Positions 38,795-52,460 of a stretch of DNA of 64,000 bases are shown in pieces; the stretch's first letter is position 1; each line of letters starts with the position of its first letter. The notes under the pieces were generated by a model that was not told the origin of the DNA, searched no databases, and worked only from the letters and a program-made list of their open reading frames with translations. Origin of the DNA: Lamellibrachia columna (lineage: Eukaryota; Annelida; Polychaeta; Sabellida; Siboglinidae); the NCBI GenBank assembly GCA_963662155.1, contig OY759263.1:20867665-20931664 (forward strand), written 5' to 3'. Position numbers and translations under genes: made by a program.

Positions 38795-39427
38795 CATTCT
38801 CTCTCTCTCTTTATCTATCTCCTGTATTCACCGCGACAAATTTTTCAAAAAAAACCAAAAAAAAAACCCAGAAACAATGGCCGTTTAACCGCTGTCTTCG
38901 GCCGTACGTGTTTTATGGGACTACTCCGGCAATTTGGCGGCAGCAGAGCATTTTGTGAACTCCAATGCATTACTGTCACGAGCGGCGAGTTTCTTTACAG
39001 CCGCGTTCTTTACGACAGTGAAAACTGCTCTTTAAAACAAGCTCAAACATATGCAACCACGCGACATTTCGTTAGCAAGGGCACAGAGGCAGTCACCTGT
39101 ATGACACACGCAAGGTCGTGAGTCGGACCGCCAACGCAACGAGCCTCAACAATAAAAAAGGACTGAAGATGCATGCAGCCGTCGCGAGCTAACGGAACCC
39201 GATGTTCCGCTGCAGTAGTCGAGCACTTAACTTAAGTGCCTCGTCGATCAAGTGTCCCGTCCAAAAGAGAGCGACCTTTAAACGCTGCCGTCCGTTTTAT
39301 GCACATCACTATCACTACAGGGGTCAGACCACAGTTGATCTTCCTGTTTATTGTTTCACACGAATGTAGTGGGTATTAAATTGTGATATGTGAAATTAAA
39401 CAATTAATATGATGTGACATAAGTGCA
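38795..39427. other. Unassigned interval
   Basis: An A-rich AAAAAACC stretch lies at 38838-38866. No other feature is recognised. Confidence 0.4.
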
Positions 39428-39790
39428 ATCGAGCAGGCATATTCACAGGTTTATTTGTAGAAGCTATTGGCTGTGAAATAGTGCATTTTTGATAGTTTAA
39501 TAGGCTGAGAGATTTATAGGAATCTTTTTGTTATGGGCCACGTGGGCGCATGAATACATGGCTATTTTTAATGTTGAAGGGCATCGCACGTGGGGGCGCT
39601 TAACAACAGCTGGAGGTATGTAATTTTGACAAAACTTGGTCACATGTCAATGCGATGTCAATGAGATGATGACAGTTGGTGTGAAACATTTTAAGAATTT
39701 TTTGTGTTCACGTTTTTTTTATAATCAGACAAAACTTTAACATGGCCACCAATGTAATTTTGCGCTGTAGTCTGACTCTGACCTCTACAC
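39428..39790 (+). mobile_element. Dispersed repeat family C, copy 1
   Basis: About 360 bp matching the reverse complement of 63640-64000. Shared blocks in order: GAGCAGGCATATTCACAGGT, GTAGAAGCTATTGGCTGTGA, AATAGTGCATTTTT, GGGCCACG, GGGCGCATGAATACATGG, GGGCATCGCA, GGGCGCTTAA, GACAAAACTT, CAGTTG and GCCACCAATG. I see no coding, tRNA head or terminal inverted repeats in the visible part. The other copy is cut by the window end, so the true 5' limit is unknown. The class is undetermined. Confidence 0.8.
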
Positions 39791-41103
39791 AAGTTTCTAG
39801 ATGTGAGGGCGGCCCGCTACAATGTCGTGATTCCAGGTCGTGTGGCGGAAATGTCCGAGCAACAGGTCAGGGACAGTTGCCCTATTCGGGGTTCGTCTGC
39901 TGATACTGCTCCACATGTGTATAGAGGGAATTGTGGGGTAAGTTAAGTCCGCGTAGTAGCTTGCAAGTAAAAATTGAGAAATGTACGCTAATATATTTAG
40001 TGGTAGCTTTTTAGAAGCTTATTTCAATTCCATTTGTTTTACTGGCTTTATTAGCTATTTCACTTGTATGGCTGTCGTAATGTAAATTGTGATAAATAAA
40101 TCATTAAAACCAATTCCCATTTATTGTTTGCGTCATCTATTTGCAAGACAAGTCTGAAATACGATCCCCATATTCACTCGAATGAAGGATATTGTATACC
40201 CATGATGCTTTGCGCAGAACAAAATTATGTTGAACTCGAACAGTTCAAAGATGAAAACACCTCGCCGTCACCAACCAATTGCAAACACCAGTGAGCACGC
40301 GGGCATGTAGGTTTAATAGTCGTCTTTGTTATATATAAATGTTTGTCATTCGTGTGCTAGTATGTCCAGATACGCTTGACCTATTTATATTTGCTGAACA
40401 CATTACACAACTATATAATAATGCTACTGACGTCGTCTTTGGTGTCTATCTACCAGCAACGTGGCATTATCGCACCTATCGCAAAGATGAGGTGTCCTCC
40501 AGTTTTGTACAAACAAAGTGACTACGAGCTTTGTAAATACATATTGCCAGTCAGTCTAGCTAATTGAAATAAATGCACAAATAAATAAATAAACAAATAA
40601 ATAAATACTAACTAAATAAATAAATATTATTTATATGTTTCAAACGGTAGTTTTACAACCCAATAAACATGCATAACCCAGCACGCCAAATTAACACAAT
40701 GCACTGTACAGTATATTGGCAGGATCACGCAATGCTTCTATTCGATTGGAAGACAAAGTGCAGTTCGTCTGTTCCTGTAATGCGTCCACCGACGCTGCCG
40801 AACGAAATGTCACGCGCAGTGCCCATTGTCTGGCCATTCTCTCACGCACACGCATTTGTTAAAAACCAGCCTGGCGGTTAAAACACATTTGTGTTTTCTG
40901 CAGAACACGCAATTTTACCCGTTCTATTCTGCTTGGTTGAAGGATAAACCACGATTTATATACATTTTGTATGCGAACCTAGAATGTGGTCGCTGAAACG
41001 TTTATTTATTCCACCACGCCCGTCGCTCGCATCGCTGACTTACAGTAGAATGCCTCGAGTTTTTTCTTAACAGCGGTCTTTGTAGATCATTTTATTATTT
41101 TAT
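39791..41103. other. Unassigned interval with (AAAT)n
   Basis: An (AAAT)n-type run lies at about 40570-40630. No gene is recognised in the rest. Confidence 0.5.
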
Positions 41104-41266
41104 GTCATGTTATGCAATGTTATGTTATGTTGTTATGTTATGTTATGTTATGTTATGTTATGTTATGTTATGTTATGTTATGTTATGTTATGTTATGTTA
41201 TGTTATGTTATGTTATGTTATGTTATGTTATGTTATGTTATGTTATGTTATGTTATGTTATGTTAG
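41104..41266 (+). repeat. (TTATG)n pentanucleotide microsatellite, about 30 units
   Basis: Near-perfect TGTTA/TTATG run. Unit length 5 gives long open frames of MLCYV-type repeats, which are artefacts. Confidence 0.96.
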
Positions 41267-41631
41267 AAGTAAGCATGACGACCTTCCCTCTCTAAGAAAA
41301 TATTCAATATAGCGGTTCCTTTGTCCACTATATATGCTCTGTCTCTTGAACGTCTTTAGCTTGGACGATAACATTTGCAATCAGAGATGGACCGTATGTT
41401 ATATTAACGCTTATCTTATGGCTTCTGTAACATATCCTCCTCAGATATCGTCACGCTGGCTTGCAATCCGGGATTACCGCCATATCGACATATATCGCTG
41501 TCTACGTTGACTTCGCGATCAGATATCCGATCAATACACACACCGCTGGTGTCCACCTAACGGTGTTTACGACCGCAGCCTAGATGCGCCATTCCCTCGT
41601 GCCGGCTGAGTTATTCCCAATGATAGTTAGA
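41267..41631. other. Unassigned interval
   Basis: No feature is recognised. Confidence 0.4.
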
Positions 41632-41883
41632 GGTCATCCATAAAGTACATCACGCTTAGGGGGGTCTGTGGGCACGCGTGACGAAGCGTTATATGTGGGT
41701 GGGGGGATCTCTGGGCTGGCGTTACGTAAAGATTTTTATTTTTTTTAAACGATAGCTCGTCTGGAGGGAGTCTTTGTCAAAACGAAGGTAATTATGGCGG
41801 GGGGGGGGGTTACGAAACGTTACAAGGGGGTGAGCGGCTCTCAAAACGTCAAGAAAAAAGCGAGACGTACTATATGGATGGTC
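41632..41883. mobile_element. 252-bp terminal-inverted-repeat element (MITE-like)
   Basis: The left end reads GGTCATCCATAAAGTACATC, then ACGCTT. The right end is its imperfect reverse complement (AAGCGAGACGTACTATATGG, then ATGGTC), with about 5 mismatches in 26. The inside is G-rich (GGGGGG runs) and non-coding. I see no clear target-site duplication. The superfamily is not assigned. Confidence 0.7.
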
Positions 41884-42371
41884 GCTTACTGTTGTTTCGG
41901 TGCTTGGGGGGACTGAGCTTGTTTTGCCGTGTCACTGTGCCCAGACGCCGCCCACTGTTTCGAGAAATCTATTTCATCTCCCCGGGTTCTCCCTGGTCTG
42001 TGAAAAACGAAGATCTCCATTTCGAGGAACTAATCGTGCTGTCCACGCGTATGTCACCAGGCATCTTACACATACAGTGAACATTGTATTTCCTGCCAAC
42101 AGAAAATGAGCTAATGCTAATTCAACACAAAACTATCACATAACGAGATTAGTCAAATTAGTTGCATAATATAATTCAAAACGTGTTTGTTTCAGTCGGT
42201 CATGTCTTGTGATAAGACTGGGTTGGATGTTGATATCGGGGCGTTCAAATTAGTATGAGTATTTTTATTAGGTTCATATTAAGTCTTAAAGTCGACAGGA
42301 AAAGTAATAACATTTTGCCGTCAACTAAACACCCATATGTATAAACTCGCCAATCTTGCATTGCTCATCAG
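41884..42371. other. Unassigned interval
   Basis: No feature is recognised. Confidence 0.4.
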
Positions 42372-42412
42372 CTGCTGAACTAACCTACTCATTGCATAAG
42401 TAGGTTAGTTTA
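42372..42412. other. Perfect-stem hairpin
   Basis: AACTAACCTACT is followed after about 9 bases by AGTAGGTTAGTT. The stem is about 12 bp and extends outward with few mismatches. It could be a small foldback or structured RNA element, with no other support. Confidence 0.6.
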
Positions 42413-42499
42413 GCCTCCTGGACTTGGGTTTCCTGATGATTTCAACGCAATAGAAGTGTCTTTATTGTATTGTATTAGAACATCGAGGTTTGGACAAGT

Positions 42500-43228
42500 G
42501 TCTTAGTTACGTGAATGGGTGTGTTGGTTAGATCATATTAGGCCAGTACAGTTTGGATATAGGTGTTTTAATTAGGTTCGTATTATGGTATTACGGTCTG
42601 GATGGGTGTCTTGATTATGGTCAAATTAGGGCATTACGTTTTGGATGGGTGACAGTACATTTAGGATGGGTGTCTTTGTTAGGTTCATGTTAGGCCATTG
42701 CGTTTTGGATGGTTGTTTTGTTTAAGTTCATATTAGGACAGTTCGGTTTGGATGCGTGTTTTGATTAGGTTCATGTTAGGGCAATACGTTTTGGATGGGT
42801 GTTTTGTTTAAGTTCATATTAGGACAGTTCGGTTTGGATGCGTGTTTTGATTAGGTTCATGTTAGGGCAATACGTTTTGGATGGGTGTTTTGGCTAGGTT
42901 CATATCAGGGCAGTACATTTTGGATATATGTTTTGATTAGGTTCATATTAGGGCTGTACTAGTTGGATGCGTGTTTTGTTAGGTTCATATTAATGCAGTA
43001 CGTTTTGGATGGGTGTTTTAATTATATTCATATTAGGGCAGTACGTTATGGATGCGAGTTTTGGTTAGGTTCATATTATAGGCAGTACGTTTTGGATGCG
43101 TGTTTTGTGTAGGTTCATATTAGGCAGTTTGTTTTGGATGCGTGTTTTGGTTAGGCTCATATTAGGCAGTACGTTATGGATGCGTGTTTTGGTTAGGTTC
43201 ATATTAGGCAGTGCGTGTTTTGGGTATA
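42500..43228 (+). repeat. Degenerate minisatellite of about 55-60 bp
   Basis: Units are built from TTAGGTTCATATTAGG, GCAGTACGTTTTGGATG and a GTGTTTTG block, with indels and many substitutions. Two adjacent units at about 42700-42800 are repeated almost exactly at 42800-42880, showing later local duplication. There are about 12-13 units. Confidence 0.9.
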
Positions 43229-43732
43229 GGTTCACATTCGGGAAGTTGGGTGAGGGCGTATAAGTGGTGTTAGGGTGGGTTCAGTGATAGGTTGTTAAGC
43301 GCCGATCCGTGACGAAGTGTAATTATTTCCTTCACGAAAGGGTACACATGGTTATGTATATCGTTATGTACAATCTGTTTTCAACTATTGATAGAGAGAC
43401 TTTGAAAAGTATCTACCATTTAAATAATTATTTCCACCTAATTTTCCATTGGTTATGCTCGAATACAAGTTGATGATATCATCAAGTCACTCGGCAGGAT
43501 TCTGTCACACAATTGTATATTCTGACATAGTATTTACCTAATATAAAGCCTAGTTATTGTGCAGTGTCTTCTTAGAACTGGTTATCAGACGGATTGGTCG
43601 TAGATTTTATGTCGCTAACGAAACGACTTGTGACATTTGTCACTGCGCACGTGCTGCTGCGCCATTGCAATATTAATATTGAGCTGTCTCGTGGAGTAGT
43701 GTGTTGAAGTTTTGCCTGCTTCTATCCGTTTG
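43229..43732. other. Unassigned interval
   Basis: A short palindrome TTGATGATATCATCAA lies near 43470. No gene is recognised. Confidence 0.4.
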
Positions 43733-44296
43733 CATCGGCATGTCTGTATACGGATGGAGCATCGGTATGTCTGTATACGGATGGAGCATCGGTATGTCTG
43801 TATACGGATGGAGCATCGGCATGTCTGTATACGGATGGAGCATCGGCATGTCTGTATACGGATGGAGCATCGGCATGTCTGTATACGGATGGAGCATCGG
43901 CATGTCTGTATACGGATGGAGCATCGGCATGTATGTATACGGATGGAGCATCGGCATGTCTGTATACGGATGGAGCTTCGGCATGTCTGTATACGGATGG
44001 AGCATCGGTATGTCTGTATAAGGATGGAGCACGGTATGTCTGTATACGGATGGAGCATCGGTATATATATACGGATGGAGCATCGGCATGTCTGTATACG
44101 GATGGAGCATCGGCATGTCTGTATACGGATGGAGCATCGGCATGTCTGTATACGGATGGAGCATCGGCATGTCTGTATACGGATGGAGCATCGGTATGTC
44201 TGTATACGGATGGAGCATCGGCATGTCTGTATACGGATGGAGCACGGTATGTCTGTATACGGATGGAGCATATGTATATATATACGGATGGAGCTA
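43733..44296 (+). repeat. 27-bp minisatellite, about 21 units
   Basis: The unit is CATCGGCATGTCTGTATACG plus GATGGAG. A few units have deletions (CACGG junctions at about 44030 and 44240; TATATATAC variants at 44060 and 44270). Because 27 is a multiple of three, most frames are open on both strands and give 9-residue repeats such as MSVYGWSIG. There is no flanking coding context, so I do not call a gene. Confidence 0.96.
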
Positions 44297-45144
44297 TACA
44301 CCACGTGCTCATATTGGACGAATAGAGCTGTGGCGTTTTATCGTGACGGATACAGGATACACTATCTTATATAGCTGAAACCTAAGAAAAGTGGGAAAGG
44401 CGATAATCCCGTATGTTGATTTATATTCTGGAGAACAAACGGTATTTAATTTGCCGATCCTTTTCCAGCGGGATGACGAAAAAGATTATTATTGAATTTA
44501 CGTCAACCTAGAAAAACGCTAACATTGTTTACAACGGAAAACTCAATAGTCTTCCGTCCCCCGACACCGGGCATGGGTCTACTGCTCTTGAAACCGGACA
44601 GTCGTTTAATAAAACAGTGGTCGGGCCTACGGCTTAAGTGCCTACTCTCGTAACATATGTTCTTCTTCCTCGCGGTTCCCCTTACAAAGGACTGAGACCG
44701 ACCAGCTCTTGTGCTGCTGCACTGCCTTGGTTCTTGTCATTTCCCTATCAGCAGCTTCCCCTCTCTGTATCTTCCCCTCTCTGTATCTTCCCCTCTCTGT
44801 ATCTTCCCTCCTCTGTATCTTTCCTCCTCCTCATCCACCTTTCTCGCAGTCTTTCCATCTTGATTGTGGTCTACCCATTTTCCTGCGGCCTCGTTGTTTC
44901 ACCGCATCTGCTCTCCCATGTGGTCGGCCCGTCTCTATCCACACCAAGTGACCCGTCCACATCATCTGCCTTCTTGTTATTCTTCCCGTTACACTGAACT
45001 GCATCCCAATTTATTTCCTCGGGTTATTCATCCTCCTTCTATCCAGGGAAGCTATGTATATCCGTCGTTCGAGACCTCCGAGACACAAACCATCCACTTG
45101 GGGGTAAATGTATGATCTGTATTAGATCCCCTTGTGTGAGACAA
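44297..45144. other. Unassigned interval with a 16-bp pyrimidine repeat
   Basis: CTTCCCCTCTCTGTAT is repeated about three to four times at 44755-44815 in pyrimidine-rich sequence. The overlapping Ser/Leu-rich frames look like composition artefacts. Confidence 0.55.
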
Positions 45145-45345
45145 TGCTCTCCAAGTGGGTAGAGGTTGTCTAATGGTTAGCGCACCCGCCTGTCGATCGA
45201 TGGTGGTTCGAATCCACATCCGCCGTTTCGAAGCTTGGGCAATTTCGTTCACCCCTCTCTGCCCGCGTCTTTCGGAAGAGACGCTAAACGCTGTTGGTCC
45301 AGGGGAAGTAAAATATCCCATGCAGGGAAATGGAAAAAACCTGTC
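45145..45345 (+). mobile_element. tRNA-derived SINE, family 2 (chimeric with family 1)
   Basis: The head has an A-box-like TCTAATGGTTAGCGCACC and a perfect B box GGTTCGAATCC, with tRNA-like spacing. The next block, CCGTTTCGAAGCTTGGGC then AATTTCGTTCACCCC, is shared with family 1. The body then differs: GAAGAGACGCTAAACGCTG, GGTCCAGGGG and ATATCCCATGCAGGG. It is best read as the same head and linker joined to a different 3' part. Confidence 0.8.
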
Positions 45346-45452
45346 GTTGACTCACTAACCCAAAGAAGAACACTCGGAAATAAAATATCAATCTTGTTAC
45401 TGGGTCCTCGGACCTGTTGAAACTTAAACAAACAGACTCAGCCGTGCGTGTG

Positions 45453-45562
45453 TCACAATGCTCATATTGTGAGGTATGCACATAAACCATTACAATATTC
45501 ATATTGTGAGGTATGCAGATAAACCATGACAATGCTCATATTGTGAGGTATGCACATAAACC
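45453..45562 (+). repeat. 37-bp tandem repeat, 3 units
   Basis: CATATTGTGAGGTATGCA recurs at 45463, 45500 and 45537, followed by AAACCAT each time. Confidence 0.94.
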
Positions 45563-45867
45563 ATATCGTCAGCGACGGGACGTTTCAACGACGCGTACAA
45601 CTCTCGGTCGTGACGTTTGACCCCCGCAGCTGGTGCAGCTGTGATAACGCTCGTCCATTGATACTGGGAATTTATTGCGGTTACACTAAGTAGGCATACT
45701 GTCCAGCGGTGACACCTGCGCCAGCAACAGGTGATGTAAATCGTCAGGCGATATCATCAGCAACACCACCTCGGGTCAAGACAAGCGATCCCGAGAGCAG
45801 GTGGTCCGTCAATCAACTACTGGTGTACGTATCAACGATAATCACTGCTGCCGCAGCACACAGCAAA

Positions 45868-45970
45868 AATGAGTACCTGGCTACAGACAGTGGTGGATGT
45901 GTGGTGAATAGTCTTCTCGCTGTAATTGAGGCGAGACAGTCTCAAAGACTTGATACGCTCAATAAGAACG
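45868..45970 (+). mobile_element. SINE family 1 fragment (body only)
   Basis: Contains AATGAGTACCTGGCTACAGA, CAGTGGTGGATGTG, GAATAGTCTTC and AGACTTGATACGCT, matching the middle of the family. The head and 3' end are missing or degraded. Confidence 0.7.
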
Positions 45971-46000
45971 TTTTTATGAACTTAACGCAGTCCGGCAAAT

Positions 46001-46934
<934 letters not shown>

Positions 46935-47245
46935 GTCAGTAGTAGTAGCAGTAGCAGCAACAGTAACTACATAAGTAGCAGCAAGGAAGCCATTGACTTA
47001 TTGAGAGTCCTAAATGTTTTCACCTATGTGTAACCCGCCCTTCATATTTGCAAAAATTTTTCTAAACATATTCACGCTGCTAGCATTTACACAGTCTGTC
47101 GATAACTTGTTGTATTATCGTCCGAATAATTTATATATACATTAGGAATAAAGAAGTCCTAATGCTGATCCTTGTGGTACTCAGTCAAAACTGATTTCCA
47201 GTTTTAAACCTCCCGAACTGCTACAACTCGTTGTCTTCTGTCAGT
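46935..47245 (-). mobile_element. Antisense CR1 3' fragment with internal deletion
   Basis: On the minus strand VPQGSALG (the RT block mutated to QELVLG in the 1-5 kb copy) is followed within about 60 bp by TDCVNASSVNMFRK, the CR1 C-terminus. The 3' UTR then follows with ACTCTCAATAAGTCAATGGC and TTCCTTG. About 800 bp of RT between these blocks is missing relative to the 1-5 kb copy. Confidence 0.8.
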
Positions 47246-48135
<890 letters not shown>

Positions 48136-48710
48136 GAGCGAAACATGGTGTCTTCGTCTTCTTCGTCTTCTTCTTCTTCTGCTATATTGCAGGTCGTTGG
48201 CTCCGTTACGGTTTCTCCATTCTTCCATATATGCTTCTACATATACGACACATCTACATACATTCATACACACGACTCAAGACACACATACACACGACAC
48301 ACCTACGTACACACGACACACAGGCACACACACGACACACCTACATACACACGACACACCTACATACACACGACACACATACATACACACGACACACATA
48401 TATACACACGGCACGCCTGCAACTCACGACACATCTACATACACACGACACACATACATACGCACGTCACACAGGCACATACACGACACACCTACATACA
48501 CACGACACATATATATACACACGACACGCCTGCAACTCACGACACACAGAAACACACGACAAACGCAAGACACACTTACATATACACGACACATGTATAT
48601 ACATACGACACACCTGCATATACACACGACACACCTATATATACACGACACAACTACACACACGACAAACCTACATACGCACGATACACCTACATGTGTA
48701 TATTTAAACA
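48136..48710 (+). repeat. (CTT)n then degenerate ACACGACACAC array
   Basis: A short (CTT)n run at 48150-48182 is followed by about 470 bp of 14-16-bp units such as CTACATACACACGACACA. Three long overlapping Thr/His-rich frames come from this and are not genes. Confidence 0.93.
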
Positions 48711-49952
48711 CACTATAAACTGCTCATATACTCAATATACTATATATTTTGATTTTAGGTTACGTAAGTTTTTTAAACAAAATACCTTTTCTATCTTTGT
48801 TCAAGAAATGGGTTCAACGCGTATCTTTTTCACCGTTCTTTTATATTTCTAAACAGTGCAGGGTTGGACATTTATATAATGCAAATAATTATGTGTTTTG
48901 GCCGTAGTGCAAATGGGTGTAAATAATGTTTTGCTAGAGCCGATTTGTCTGGGCGGAAACTGCATCCCTAGTTTCATTTGTTTCACGGCCAAACAAAACA
49001 CGAGCTTCAAAAGTAAATTACTCAGTTCGCAACGAGATAACCAAGGAGGAGGCGACCGAAATAGATTGATCCATGCACGACTAACGAAAGCAGACGCAGT
49101 GGAACTCATTTATTTACCACGAAATAACCAGTTACTTATTATGCTGCGTATGTTGCATTTTCCACAGTTACGCTCGTTTTTATTGCTCCTAATCCGCACG
49201 CTTATTTGCCGACAATCAATCGCGCCGGAAATTGCATTCCGACTTTCATTGGCGTATCGACATAAATCGCGCAGGCATACATAATTCCGGCTCGGAGAAC
49301 GACTTTTACCCAGGACGTAAAGTTTAGCCTTTCATTATGTAGTTCGACCTCGCCACCTGACCGATGGACTCGAGTCGTTTAGTCCGTCGTCAGCCTAACG
49401 TGTAATTGTTTAATGCGGTCGAAGCGACGAGAGCAAGGTTGTTATGGCCAACTTGACTTCGATCGCCCACGCCTTCGGAATGCACGAGGGAGGACGCGAC
49501 AGATCGGACGGCTGTGTTGGTGCGCGCGAGTGTGTATGCATGTGTGCGAGAGAGCGTGTGCGTGCTCTCATCACGCGAACATGATTGCGTTCTACAAATA
49601 GCATGTGCACTTAGCATCGTCCTTGTGTTAGCTAAGCTAATGTAACCGAATGTTTTTTCCGTGTACGAGAAAGACAGGCGGTGAGAAACTATACGAATTG
49701 TATTCATGCGCTATTACGTAGACTATCAAAAATAATAACCATAGGAACATTTGGCAGTTCGTAACTGACTGTCATGATCACAATATTCACAAAATCTCAG
49801 GTTACACAACATTATCTAAGAAATATCCATCTAAGCGTGGGCATGGTACTGCCAGTCAATATCTTGATAGCTTCTTGGGATTCAACTCGATGTTTACGTA
49901 ACTTGTAACAATCGTAGAAAAGAAGCGTGTCGCTGCGAACAATTGTACGTAA
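48711..49952. other. Unassigned interval
   Basis: Unique-looking sequence. Frames at 48898-49284 (128 codons) and 49390-49707 (minus) show no recognisable domain, and I do not call them. Confidence 0.4.
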
Positions 49953-50430
49953 TAACCAGTAGGGCCGGAACGATACACAGGTGCACCGGTGTATCACGTT
50001 ACACACCGCACGGTAGAGTACATGATACATAATGTCCGTATCGCTGTACACTACGATATGCGATAGCGGTAGGCGCCTCTGTGAAGCAATAAACGTTCAA
50101 CGCGAACCACACCTGCCTGTGTATCGATACAATAGCGAAATATAACATGTAGTATACGTTTCCCACATGTATATCTAACTATAATCCATGTAAAATCTTT
50201 ACACTATTATTTTGTTCAATGCACGGGTGCAATTTGGACCTCATGTGAGTGACGACGTGACGTCTGTTGTAGCGTTGCCTTGTCAACGTGATAAATAAAC
50301 GTGTGTTTTACTGTTGTTGTATCATTCAAGTCAGTGTAGTCTGTATCGCGATATGTATCGTATCGTGACCCCTGTATCGCGATAAGTATCGTAACGTGAA
50401 GTAGTGTATCGTTCCGGCCCGAATAACCAC
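49953..50430. mobile_element. hAT-like MITE with target-site duplication
   Basis: The element proper is 49961-50422 (462 bp). The left end is TAGGGCCGGAACGATACAC and the right end is its reverse complement with one difference (GTGTATCGTTCCGGCCCGA). It is flanked by ATAACCAG (49953-49960) and ATAACCAC (50423-50430), an 8-bp duplication with one mismatch, as expected for hAT elements. GTATCG/CGATAC motifs recur subterminally, which are typical transposase-binding repeats. There is no transposase coding, so it is non-autonomous. Confidence 0.9.
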
Positions 50431-50723
50431 AAAAGATCATCCAGTTGTTCGTAGAAAGGTTAATTAATTGGGTGAATTTCTAAACAAAATACTAGTGTTG
50501 CGCCTTCATCTTGGGGTCGTATATGAATCCATGAAAGTTTGGCGCCCGAGACGGAAAGCGTCTAAGAGGAGTGGGCTCATAAACATACGCCAGCCGGATT
50601 ATTATAAGATTGTCGCTAATAAAATGCTGGTTCTTCTATTTTTTTATCTATCTATCTGGGGCGTAAACCATCACACGCCACTTTCCTGTGGCCTAAGCCA
50701 CAGCAGCCACGTTGTCTAGGTTT
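50431..50723. other. Unassigned interval
   Basis: No feature is recognised. Confidence 0.4.
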
Positions 50724-51005
50724 GGGCGCGGTATCGTAGCGGTTAGGAAGTCGGGCACTCAATCGAGAGAACCCGGGTTGGAATCTTGGTGCCGTTTCGA
50801 ATCTTTGACAATTTCGTTGGCACAGTGCACTCAGCTGTACAAATGAGTACCTGGCTACAGACAGATATGTGAACGAATAGTCTTCGCGCAGTAATAGTAA
50901 CGTGGCTGAATGCGTTGGAATGAATATGTCTGCCAGAACGTGATATTTAACACGCTTTGCGCACTCACTATGCCTGGACACCGCGCTATGTAAGAACGTA
51001 CTTTT
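50724..51005 (+). mobile_element. tRNA-derived SINE, family 1, best-preserved copy
   Basis: The head GGCGCGGTATCGTAGCGG, TTAGGAAGTCGGGC has an A-box-like motif, and CCCGGGTTGGAATC is a B box with one change. The body blocks are in order: CCGTTTCGAATC, ACAATTTCGTTGGC, AAATGAGTACCTGGCTACAG, ATATGTGAACGAATAGTC, GCGCAGTAATAGTAACGTGG, ATGTCTGCCAG, ACGCTTTGCGCACTC and TGGACACCGCGCTATGTAAG. Confidence 0.86.
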
Positions 51006-52255
51006 CACCTTTAAGTGTTTCTCAGTTTACTCTCTTAAGAAGGTTCTTTCCAGGCTTTTATTGATTACGCGCTAAGATGCTTTCAGGAGCCCTTGTGTGG
51101 TGCGTCAATCAAGTAATTCGATCTCGCGTTACGGCAACCACAACGTCAGGATTGTCAATTGGTAGCAACGAAAGATTGCCGAAGGCCGAACGCAGTTTTA
51201 GTAATCCGAGCGCTACAATATTTCAGAATCGTAATTGAGTTGTCTCAGGTTTGGCCGTGTTCTTCCCGAAAAGAGGTGTGTAATTATTGCGAATTTCACG
51301 CGAGAAGTAAGATAGTAATTATTAACGGCTAATGCGGTACGACATTATAACAAAATCGCATGACTCGATAAACCCGTCATAATAGGCACCAATGGTAAAG
51401 CCGACTGCGGTTTCACCCAGAATATTAATAGCCGTTGCGCGTATATTCGCGTACGACGCTAATTGCCGAATCAGCTCTGACGCGCGACTCGAAATGCCGG
51501 AAATGCACAGTTTATTTAGCTGAGCGTCTTCTCGACGAAGGTTCGAAAGAAAAAGCTAGTTTTTAATGTTGCGGTCGGCTAAACGAATATTTCTTAATTG
51601 GAACATCTCTCTCGTAGAAAATCAAACAACATAATTATATGTGAGTTAAAACGACATGGTTATGTTTAAAAATGCACCGATGATATGGCCGCATGCCTGC
51701 TGTAATCAACTGTTCAACGTGTGTAATATTGTATAACAACAAAAACGATTACTAATAGGCTACGTGCTAATTGTTATATCCAGTGTTATTTAAGCGATCT
51801 CGTTAAAACGCTCACCTATGGCCAGATAATAATTTTCAAGAACGGCGACTACAATTATCGTACAGTGAATTTCGACGCTGGCTACCCTCAAGTTAAAATA
51901 AGTTCGCTTATAAACTCATGCACATATTAATGTCAATATAGGGACACACGGGTCTCCGACTGCCTTAGCCCGCTCTTATTTACTTGTGTACGTTTTATCT
52001 CGATGTGTGTGCATGCGTGCGAGCGCGCCAAAGCGTAATGCAATTTACGCGCGTGTCACAGATGAAGCACAAAGGTTGCAGTAAATCCCATTAGTGCTAC
52101 GAATCGCCCAAAGAAATCGTGTTAATACGTTTCGCTGAGGTTTCCCGCCGTTGTCAACAGGATTACTCAGACTGCCTAAGAGCCACACTCTGTCGTTGAA
52201 GGAACTGGTTGGTTCGATGTTTAGTGTTTGTCGTCATCGTCTTCCACGTCACCAT
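51006..52255. other. Unassigned, repeat-free interval
   Basis: About 1.2 kb with no recognisable repeat or domain, rich in TAATTA/AATTGC-type words and CpG. It could be conserved non-coding DNA, but that cannot be judged from one sequence. Confidence 0.4.
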
Positions 52256-52312
52256 AATCATCATCATCTACATCATCATCATCATCAGCAGCAGCAGCAG
52301 TCGTAGCAGCAG

Positions 52313-52373
<61 letters not shown>

Positions 52374-52460
52374 AGCAGCAACAACAACCCAGCCATAAAC
52401 ATAAACAAAATGACAGTAAAGTAACAGCGGTAACAGCAGCAGCAGCAGCAACAACACGAC
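52256..52460 (+). repeat. Compound (CAT)n / (CAG)n trinucleotide tract
   Basis: Alternating CAT and CAG runs with a short unique stretch at 52390-52430. Confidence 0.94.

Noticed and set aside
44638..44997. 119-codon hydrophobic open frame suggesting a membrane protein
   Set aside because: Pyrimidine-rich sequence with a 16-bp repeat gives Ser/Leu/Pro codons. No start context, splice sites or domain.
45160..45235. Functional tRNA gene
   Set aside because: A and B boxes are present, but the acceptor stem does not pair convincingly and the sequence continues into a SINE body shared with other copies.
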